Positions 56,131-64,000 of a stretch of DNA of 64,000 nt are shown piece after piece. The stretch is taken from assembly GCA_036925085.1 (NCBI GenBank), contig JAUPFP010000024.1, positions 772,501 through 836,500 on the forward strand. Direction: 5' to 3'. Position numbers and translations under genes: made by a program. The notes under the pieces were generated by a model. The model did not search any database. It worked only from the letters and a program-made list of their open reading frames with translations, and had not been told where the DNA came from. Origin of the DNA: Brachycybe producta. Its lineage: Eukaryota > Arthropoda > Diplopoda > Playtdesmida > Andrognathidae. Within the stretch, counting starts at the first letter, position 1, and the number at the start of each line of letters is the position of its first letter.

Positions 56131-56832
56131 CTTTATGAATAACAGCTGATTTTAGAACTCTGATTATTCTGTCTTTTAGAAAAGCAAAATTAAGAGAAAC
56201 TATGAAGTGTTTTAGAAACTAGAAGGTACAGTAGTTATGGATATTTTCCCCCCAAAAAAACTTGACATAAAAAGCTTATTTTGAAAGATATCATGAGAGC
56301 TACACGAGAGCTTTTATTTTTATTTTTTGCTCTTCTGAAAGACGGAATAATCAGATGGCGTTTACAATTACAATTAGTACTCTGCTGGCAGCCAAATAGG
56401 CCTATAGCAGAGGGATGTAAAAGTCCACATGCAGCATTAAGCATTGTCAAGCACATATATAAAAACAAAATGAATATACAATTGTGAATCCCACAAAACA
56501 AAATTATCCCCATTCACCACTTCTTCCTCAGGAAGAGGGTTCCATTGTCTTATAACTCTAGGGAAAAAAAAGACCAATAATATGAATCTGTCCTAGCAAA
56601 AATCTCCCTAATTTTCTTAAGATTGGTCAGCCCTGCCCATGCATAGTGCTTTGTGAATATCACTGGACTGCGGTTTAGGACAATCACCACGTGTAATTTT
56701 TCCAAACAATTTCAAACTTAACTCAGCCCTGCGATGTCCCAAACTATGCCATTGTAGCACTGACAGCATCTCAGTGAATCTGTAAATTTGTGCCTGCCGC
56801 AAACAAACCTTTACATTTTAAACCACCTTAAA
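56131..56832. mobile_element. Fold-back family J, copy 13, split by LINE fragment
   Basis: Left arm CAGCTGATTTTAGAACTC, AGCAAAATTAAGAGAAAC, AGAAACTAGAAGG; right arm TTGCTCTTCTGAAAGACGG, AATAATCAGA, then the LINE insert, then TTTACATTTTAAACCACCTT. Confidence 0.75.
56356..56806 (-). pseudogene. Non-LTR retrotransposon fragment: reverse transcriptase C-terminus and 3' end
   Basis: On the minus strand, 56,617-56,802 reads LQWHSLGHRRAELSLKLF followed by a GKITRGD-type stretch, the usual pattern after the reverse-transcriptase domain in jockey/CR1-like LINEs. After a frame shift, about 56,480-56,550 reads FPRVIRQWNPLPEEEVV, the hallmark last block of such ORF2 proteins. A stop follows near AATGCTTAA, then the 3' end shared with fragments at 33,598, 35,084 and 58,205. 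The N-terminal endonuclease, the catalytic reverse-transcriptase motifs and the intact frame are absent, so it is 5'-truncated and dead. It sits in the right arm of J13. Exact clade is open. Confidence 0.8.
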
Positions 56833-58204
56833 ACATTTCTTTTTATACCTTTTTGACCCAAATCCTCATTTATTTCTGCGTAGGAAACAACAGTTTTCTA
56901 TATTATTTGCAGAAAATTTCTAGGTTTCTGCGTTGTGAAATAACCCTCATTCATTCCATCAGTCTGAAATTAAACTAAAAAATCAATTAATAATCGAAAT
57001 AATAACAAAACATAGAATAATTACTGTTTAACTTCTGCGACACCACGTATTTTGTGATTGGTGCATTTTTCATCTTCTAAGCCTCTAAGAAATCAGAAAT
57101 TTTGTAAGCATTTATCATAGTAATAATAATAATAATAATATATAATAATTATAATGAAATGCAGTTCACGTCCTGGTTTGAATTTCCGTGATTTTTTTTT
57201 AAAAACAACTATTCTGAAACAGAAATGATTATTGCTTTAAAAAAACTGTCTATTGGTCAAAAAAATTGTCTTCTTCTAATAAAATAGAAGAAGGAAAGAA
57301 AGAAAAACACATGTTTGAAGTTAAAAAATAAGAAGTTTTGGACAAATTATTAATTTATTACAAATATGTCTTGTTGTTTTTTCTTCTTCGGAGTTGATTC
57401 TAACTTATGTGAAACATTTTCAAATAAAAGTAGAAACTGGTTAACAGATAACAAAATAAAGAAACTTGGATGGGGATAATGATATTAAATGTTGTTGGCA
57501 TCAAACACACATTTGAACCGACTTGATTTAGAATCTTGGGTTCAGGTCGACTACGTGAAAACCCTTTTGAATTACTAAATTTAACTTTAAAGTCAATTTT
57601 GAATTTATACTGTAAGTGATTTGTGTAAAGGGGGGGGGGCTGCCGTGAGGTGCCAAGTGTTGTACATATTAGCCAACAAAAGGTCAAAGGTTAAACTCTC
57701 TGTATGACCCTATGAACTTGCAGGTTTATTATACTTTTAGATATACAAAGTAGGAAATGTGTAAAGTGCGTTTGAAAAAAGGATGAAGTTTACAAATGGA
57801 ATTTGGTTTGTTTTAAAGTTCCTGTCACACTCACTAGATGGAGTTGTTGTTTTGTAAATTAGTGTCAAGATTCTTTGCTGAGATCAGTTCACCTAATAAA
57901 CTAGAAAAGCCACAAATGAGCTTTTTAAAAATTGTAGAAATTAGCATATTATTACTGAACAATACTCGAGAATTTCAAAAAAAAAATATTTGATCATCAG
58001 TTGTAGGTTAAAAATGGTTATTTCTGAAGTAAATCTTTTTAAATATTGTCCAAAAAATATTTAAAAATAAGTTTCAAATAATTAATTAAAAAAAACATTA
58101 GAAAACTGCAATTTCAATAAGAATTTTAATATAAACAAGATGGCTGACATTTCAATCACAAATATTGTTTAATTTTGTTCTATTTGTTTAATTCAACCTT
58201 TTTC
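56833..58204. other. No gene seen
   Basis: AT-rich; TAA repeat at about 57,121-57,140; ten G at 57,630-57,639. ACAAGATGGCTGACATTTCA near 58,136 resembles a diverged J terminus. Confidence 0.5.
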
Positions 58205-58300
58205 CATTTAAATTTGAATAATTACTCCACAAGCAACTCAAGAGGACTTATGGCAGAGGGACCATTTAGCTCAAAAGCAGCAATAGAAAAATGCATTGTT
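58205..58300 (-). mobile_element. LINE 3' end fragment (family L)
   Basis: AAATTTGAATAATTACTCCA, GGCAGAGGGACCATTTAGC and TCAAAAGCAGCAAT match the 3' ends at 35,084 and 33,598. Confidence 0.6.
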
Positions 58301-61085
58301 CTTAATTTGATAAACACAAATAAGCTCATTTCTACAATATGAACACAAAACAGATGAAAGTTAGATGAGATTAAAAAAAATCCAGATATAATTGTGAATG
58401 AACCCCAGACAGATTGCCGACATTTTTTGTATGGGGCCCCCCTCTATGTTTATTTAGTTTATCTGTGTGAACATATTTCAACTTTATTATTAATAATTAT
58501 TATTTCTAGTATTGGATACGAACTTATTACAAAACATAAATGACATACAAAATGCGGAAAGATTTTATAATTAAAATTCTAAATATCTAATATTTATAAT
58601 ATTTAATATCTAATATTTAAAGAATGTGTGTGTGTGGGGGGGGGGGGGAGAAAAAGGAAATTCGGAATATAATTATGTCATAATTTCGTAACTGTTGGAA
58701 TGTTAAAAAAAACCTAGTTATTTCATCAAGAAACAACTGTCTTTTTTATTTTGAAATTTGGAATTTCTTAGTAAAAACTAAGAAAATCTTTGGTATTTCT
58801 AATTGGAATGTAATTTTACTTCAATGTCTCTTATGATGTAGTTATTATGAAATTCATTAGCACTGTAGTTTACATACTGTATTTTGTATAGTTTTAAAAT
58901 AATTAATAATTATACTATTTAAACTAATTTCATTTATAAACCGTGAAAAATGATTGGAAGCGTAATTAATTAGATTTGTCATCTAATTAGTAATTCTGTT
59001 CTGTAAAATTAAGTTAAAGCCATTATCAGAATTTTTTGTTAATTATTTATTAATTACATCATTTATTTATTTCAGGTAAGAAAAAGAGTGGAATCATCAT
59101 CAGATATGAAATCTGGGTAAAATAATCTTAAATCGCGAAGTGGTTTATTAATGTTTCAATTTCTCTGTCACATCTGCGGGAATTAACTTTTATTTACATT
59201 TTAACACAGTATGTATGGGTGTGTGGTGTGTCTTCCTCTTCAAATGATAAAATGGTAGGTTTTTTTTTTGCTGTTAAACCAAGTAACATCGTTCGAAATC
59301 AGTGTATTTGTTAATTCGACTAGAAGAGCTTTCTAATTAGGAGGGTTTTCTATATGTGTATACTTGATTGTGAGCAATGCAATATCATTAGGTTGTAGCT
59401 AAATTTCCAAATTCTCTTCTTCTTCTATAGAGATCTATATACAGTATACTGAAGTATAGTTTACTTCATCATTAGTGTCATTTCGTCGGGATTCTTTTGA
59501 GCTTTTTTCTCTCTTCTTTTTGCTTTTTCTATACAGTATGTACATGTACTACATTCTACCTGCTTGTGGTACTGTGCTACTATTTTTTATGTAGGTAAAT
59601 ATAATAGCAAAAGTGGCTTGAAATTCAGAATGAATAAACTACTGCATTACATGTAATATCTACGTGTTTTGTAACATTGTAAGCATCATCATCATCATTA
59701 TTTTGATGATTATGGGTTTGAATTCGAGGTAATCCAACGCAGTTAATTATCTCCTTTACTTAACTCTTATTATGTTTCATTTCAAATGTACATAATATAC
59801 ATAACATAATATGCAGTTAAAACACAAATACGGTGCAAGAGTGTAATGTTAACTTATTTTATGATATATATGCCAGAATTTGTCATGATGCGATAACATT
59901 CTGTATAAATCTTGAAAATGCTATGAAACTTTATAGTAGACATTTCACGATGACAATCATGATAGTCTTCAAAGTTTGTATTCAAATTGTACACATTTAA
60001 TAAGGAGGACGTGGTTGCCAAATGACGGCTATAAACACAGCATTAGTTTCCAAATTCAACAAAGAAACTTGGTCATGGGTAGGTATAGTGATACAGACAA
60101 TTAGCCTAGAAGGCGGAGAGAGGGAACGTCATGCCTATACTTAGTTCACTCTGTAACGGCATGGTAATTCCTCTTATTGGTGCAGTTTTCTACGGTGATA
60201 CAGACGATTAGCCCGACTCCAGACGGGTACTTGAAGATGAACACTTGAAGATGGATTAGGAATTTAACATAGAAAACTCTTGTTTCATTGAGAACTCTTG
60301 AACAGAGGTTTTTCATGTTGGAACTCTGGGAGAACTCTTACAGGGTTCAAGTTGAGGTTAAAATGACATGTTTTTTGTTTAGAAATCTGAGATGTAAAAT
60401 GCCAACCAACCATTTTATGATTTAATTGATTATCAAACATACTGAAGGGTTTTTTATTATAATTTTCATATAAAGTTGTTTGTTTTTTGGTACTGGCGCA
60501 TTGCACAAACACATCATTGGGCTATTTACATATACATGGTGAAAAATGGTCTCAAAAAGTGTGAGATTTGGGTTTAGAAATGAAAATTGAGATGTTCAAT
60601 TGTTGTTCTTGTATATGTGAAAGAATATAAGGAATTTATGGATGGAATGGGACAAATAATTGTAAAGCATACAAAACAGAATAGAAGTAAAGAAAAGAAG
60701 AAAATCTTCTTCCAATGTTGTTTTTCATCTTCTCCCCTTTCTCTTCCTTTCCAATTTTCCCTCCTCCCCTCTTCTTTAAGATTTTGCTTTCCTTCACATC
60801 CTTACATTTATTTAGTCAATGGTTGTATCAGATTTCATTTGTTCACTTTGCAAAAAAAAAAATAAATGCTTAGATGTATTCTTATTCATTTCCCCCCATT
60901 TCTTCTAAGATAACAAATCTGATAACCTCCAACAGGGTTTTGTTATTTTTGTTGGTAACTGTGTTGTCACACAATTACTAATAGCATGTAAACGCTGGAA
61001 CATGCTTACTGATCAAATTGTTGTGAATTATGTCATATTGTAGACAATTTATAGTTGAGACCTACTTTTCTACTAAAACTTTATA
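58301..61085. other. No gene seen
   Basis: Thirteen G at 58,636-58,648 and a 19-base direct repeat around GTGATACAGAC.ATTAGCC at about 60,088 and 60,196. No coding signal that I trust. Confidence 0.5.
59056..59081 (+). promoter_or_regulatory. Candidate acceptor-donor (recursive-type) splice site
   Basis: CATTTATTTATTTCAG is followed directly by GTAAGA (59,076-59,081), i.e. a 3' splice site fused to a 5' splice site, the form of recursive splice points in long introns. It could instead open an exon continuing in the frame of the 26,663 start (GKKKSGIIIRYEIWVK, then stop). Either is conjecture. Confidence 0.25.
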
Positions 61086-61089
61086 GTGA

Positions 61090-61415
61090 GATTAGCACAC
61101 CAAGACCATAAGGCCCACGAACTAAGCTTTATAAAAGTCCACAAGAGCCATGAAACCCACAAAACCAACCATTCCCATAGGGGTCACAAAGATCATGGGC
61201 TTGGTGATTTTTTTAAAACATTTCACCAGGCTTATAAGTTCCACAAAACCCACCAAGTGCATGAGGGCCACAAAACCCACCAAGTGCATGAGGGCCACAA
61301 AACCCACCAAGTGCATGAGGGCCACAGAACCCACCAAGTGCATGAGGGCCACAGAACCCACCAAGTGCATAAGGCCCACAAATCCAACCAGGCCCATAAT
61401 GTTCAAAACGTCCAT
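61090..61415 (+). repeat. 27-bp minisatellite, five near-identical units plus degenerate flanks
   Basis: Units start at 61,241, 61,268, 61,295, 61,322 and 61,349, each CCACAAAACCCACCAAGTGC plus ATGAGGG with at most two changes; degenerate units extend to both sides. Because 27 is a multiple of 3 and no unit has a stop, frames stay open on both strands. The plus frame (61,086-61,481, 131 codons) has His at nearly every third residue (HKTHQVHEG). I regard the frames as a by-product of the repeat. Confidence 0.9.
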
Positions 61416-62144
61416 GGGCTTTTTTATTTCTATAAAATTGCAAGCCTTGGCCAGGAATGTTCAATTCTGGTATATTTCTGAAAAGTCTTTTGTTTTATTA
61501 TTTTTTTTTTGTTAAAATGTCTGGACTTGAAACAATTTAGGGATATAATAAAATAGTAGACATCATGGAGAGTTGAGAGAATCTTCCCAAACGTTGCCAT
61601 TGGTGGCTTGTCAAATTGAATGTTTCTTGAGAGAGAGAGATTGATAGAAGTTGATTTGATATTTTTTTCCGGATCGGTGTTTTCTGTGTCAGTGTTGAGA
61701 GACAGCCTGTCAGATAAGGATTTGGACGCAATTATAGGATTATATACTTGAAGGACTGACTGACTGGCTGGCTACTAAAGGCTACTGCATGCTGCTATTT
61801 TTACTTACTGCATATTTATATACATATCTAAGCTAAATATGTATGGTGGCTTTTAGGAATTTGTCTGCCATTCAGTCCATTCTCTACTAAAGTAGAAGAA
61901 TGATTTAAAATTTGGATTATAATTATTAGAGAAACAATTATAAAACTTAAGAGGAAGACTTTAAAGTGTGTCTTTCAATACATTCCTTCAACAAGAATAA
62001 TCGTCCTCATTCAACAAATGACATCATCATCCAAAAATACTCTATATACAGTATATGCCAAAGAGGACACCAATTGTTATCTTGTATTAAATCACTAATA
62101 TTTGATTAAATAATCCTAATTAAATAATAGTTCTCTTAAGATCT
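61416..62144. other. No gene seen
   Basis: AT-rich with a short GA run near 61,631 and tandem GACT/GGCT words at 61,755-61,772. Confidence 0.5.
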
Positions 62145-62400
62145 TTTTAAAAACTAGAATGGTAGCTCAATCACTTAAACTTTGGTATATTTCAAAACAA
62201 ACTTTTTATAATCAAAAATAGTGTTACCTGCGTCCTTTTCAAACTCACATAAAGTTTTTTTTAAAAGATATCAACATTAAAATATTCTAAAGTGATTGAG
62301 CTGCCCTTCTAATTTCTAAAACACATTCAAGTTTCTGTTTATTTTGCATCCGAAAGATAGAATAATGCTTTGATTATTCTCTCTGTCTTTTAGGTAGTGT
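62145..62400. mobile_element. Fold-back family J, copy 14
   Basis: AAAAACTAGAATGGTAGCTC, AATCACTTAAAC, AAACAAACTTTTTATA at the left; AAAGATATCAACATTAAAAT, GTGATTGAGCTGCCCTTC and CGAAAGATAGAATAATG at the right. Outer ends are missing. Confidence 0.75.
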
Positions 62401-63206
62401 AGGCGTTCAGACATTAAAAAGACAAGAAGACAAAGATAGAAAAAAAAATTACATTTCGTTTTATTTGTCTTAATTTTTTCACATTGATGTTAAAACAATG
62501 AAAATGTGATAAATATGGTCGGCCATTACTAGTAAGCCTACCATTTGAGAGAAACCCCCTAACTACGATTATGGGTGACTGGAGGGCATTCAAAGTCATA
62601 TTTGAAGATGTAATTTCATTGCTCATCCGTCATTCGAATGAGCTTTAAAAAATCTTAAGACAAACAAGTTTTTTTCTCTCATTTGTTGAACAAGTAAAAA
62701 GATAAACAATGTTCAAGTAGAGAGAGAGAGAGAAGTGGACTGTCCAAACACACGCCACAGGAGAAGAAGCAGAAGAAAATCTGCAATCATCATATGTAAG
62801 TTAAAAAATCAACTGATGGACGACTGACTGCATTCTAATGGTTAATATTTCTTTGTAAAAGACATGGCAGGGGGATTCTTAGGGGTTGTTTTAGAGGTTA
62901 AATCCAAGGGGATTTACTTAAGGGGATGGATGAAAGATGAAGGCGGACTTGTAATAATGTTTGGTATATTTCATGGACATGGATGGAGTGAGCAAAAAAA
63001 AAGAGGGTAAAATGTTTTTTTTTTAGAAATAGGATATCTTTTGAAACTTGGAAGAAACTTTCTTTTTAGTGGTATCTCTCTCTCTATACAAGAGTAAATA
63101 AAGTAGTACAAGATACTGGTACCAAGTTTACCAACATTTACTATATTTACAATGTGCCTAGTTCATAGTTGTGTTGCAACTTTGCTGTCTTTGGGATGTA
63201 TTCTAA
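62401..63206. other. No gene seen
   Basis: AT-rich with a GA run near 62,721 and a 63,003-63,025 A/T run. Nothing recognised. Confidence 0.5.
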
Positions 63207-63540
63207 GGCTATTACACACTAAGATTCTATGTTGCGATACAATGTACTGGGCTGCGCCGATACAATCTTGCGGGGCAGAATCGCAACTGACGCGATTCAG
63301 ACCCGCAACATTTTTGCGTGTTCAAGCAATTAATTAATGCAAAGACCATTGAGGAACCACCAGCCATTTCTTTTGCATCATTGGTTATTGCCTTCAACAA
63401 TTGGAAGAAATATGGCTCCTGCATGTGTCACGAGAGTTGCTTGCAACAAATGTGAAACTGCTGTTGCTTGCTACAACTGGTCTTGTTGTGTGCCAATTGC
63501 AACCGTGTATTATGATCTTAGGACAGCTGGTTATAAATGA
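63207..63540. mobile_element. Possible PIF/Harbinger-like element, one end only
   Basis: GGCTATTACACACTAAG preceded by TAA (63,204-63,206) resembles the Y and D ends. The following 330 bases are GC-richer and carry overlapping open frames on both strands, as some internal MITE segments do. No matching right end inside the window, so extent is a guess. Confidence 0.4.
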
Positions 63541-64000
63541 CTTCTCAAGTTTGCGTTTTTTTTGGGGGGGGGAGAGGAATCTTCATATTTTCTTTCTTTG
63601 ATCTTGAGTTTTTTTTTGTTCGTGAATTTACTGCTTTGAATTTCAGTCAATTAAATTTAATTTTCAAGATGTTTCAACTTTCAAGTTGATAATTTTGTTC
63701 GAGGTTCCAAATAAGATTCAAGGCTCAAGACAGTAAAATTACCTGAAGTTTGCTAGTTCGCTCGATGAAGACAAACTTAGACAGTTCTTTACAAAGAGGC
63801 TGCTGCTGCTGCTGACTCAACACTTTATTGAGTCTTGACTTAAGTTTTTCTAAAGCAAAAGTTGTCTTTATAAAATATGAAATGCATTTTGTATTTTTTG
63901 TGCTTTCAATAAATACCCTCCCATTTTGCTTCACTATAATTAACGTTTTATTCATGTCATTAAATTAAATATGAAAGTAACTATTAATAGTGTTGAAATT
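63541..64000. other. No gene seen
   Basis: Nine G near 63,565 and a GCT repeat at about 63,801-63,815. No other feature recognised. Confidence 0.5.

Noticed and set aside
61086..61481. 131-codon His-periodic frame as a gene
   Set aside because: The frame is open because the array has a 27-bp unit without stops in any frame; the sister array at 41,790 has stops, and no splice or start context stands out.

Overview
The window looks like non-coding nuclear DNA of an animal. It is AT-rich (about 70% A+T by eye), full of mono-, di- and trinucleotide runs, and packed with short inverted-repeat (MITE-like) elements. There is one decaying fragment of a non-LTR retrotransposon reverse transcriptase and a tRNA-derived SINE-like repeat, but no recognisable conserved coding exon, no rRNA or canonical tRNA gene, and no bacterial-style operon or CRISPR array. 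Every long reading frame I checked falls in a repeat, a microsatellite or low-complexity AT sequence. Clade cannot be fixed from this sequence. Three tandem CCTAA units in one element loop and TTAGG-like words near 37.85-38.1 kb are a weak arthropod hint only. Family letters below are my own labels.

Layout. 0-5 kb: SINE-like copy I1, fold-back J1, repeat M1, fold-back N, A1, then purine tracts and a G-quadruplex-like run. 5-12 kb: MITE F, fold-back J2, A2 inside a hAT-like host, AC1, I2 and a CTCF-like site. 12-24 kb: the richest nest, with C holding A3 and B1, then M2, A4, long GA/TA tracts, the three-level J4/B2/A5 nest, J5, S1, A6, D, V and the tandem dimer O. 24-28 kb: hAT-like end T2 and a short frame at 26,663 with a signal-peptide-like start and a strong 5' splice site (the only candidate gene start), followed directly by a hairpin. 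28-40 kb: H2, a triple palindrome P, the long palindrome Q inside K, E, J7-J9 with K inserted, and A7. 40-53 kb: H1, a 27-bp minisatellite, J10-J12, G, a second CTCF-like site, Y, S2 with hAT element T1, a long GA tract and a K cluster. 53-64 kb: AC2 with nested M3 and K, J13 with the LINE fragment, a CAG|GTAAG site at 59,076, the minisatellite again in opposite orientation, J14, and an unfinished element at 63.2 kb.

How the parts relate. This is repeats inserted into repeats. Target-site duplications sort many into two groups. Families A and T1 have 8-bp duplications, as hAT elements do. C, D, E, G, H and Y have TAA or TTA duplications, as PIF/Harbinger elements do, and four of them share an AGCC/GGCC...ACAC terminus. 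Family J (about 15 copies) is the commonest host. The most promising functional idea is that families A and S spread the CRE octamer TGACGTCA, and A combines it with GC boxes and CCAAT pentamers, through otherwise AT-rich DNA. The window could be a gene desert or part of a very long intron; it does not by itself decide which.
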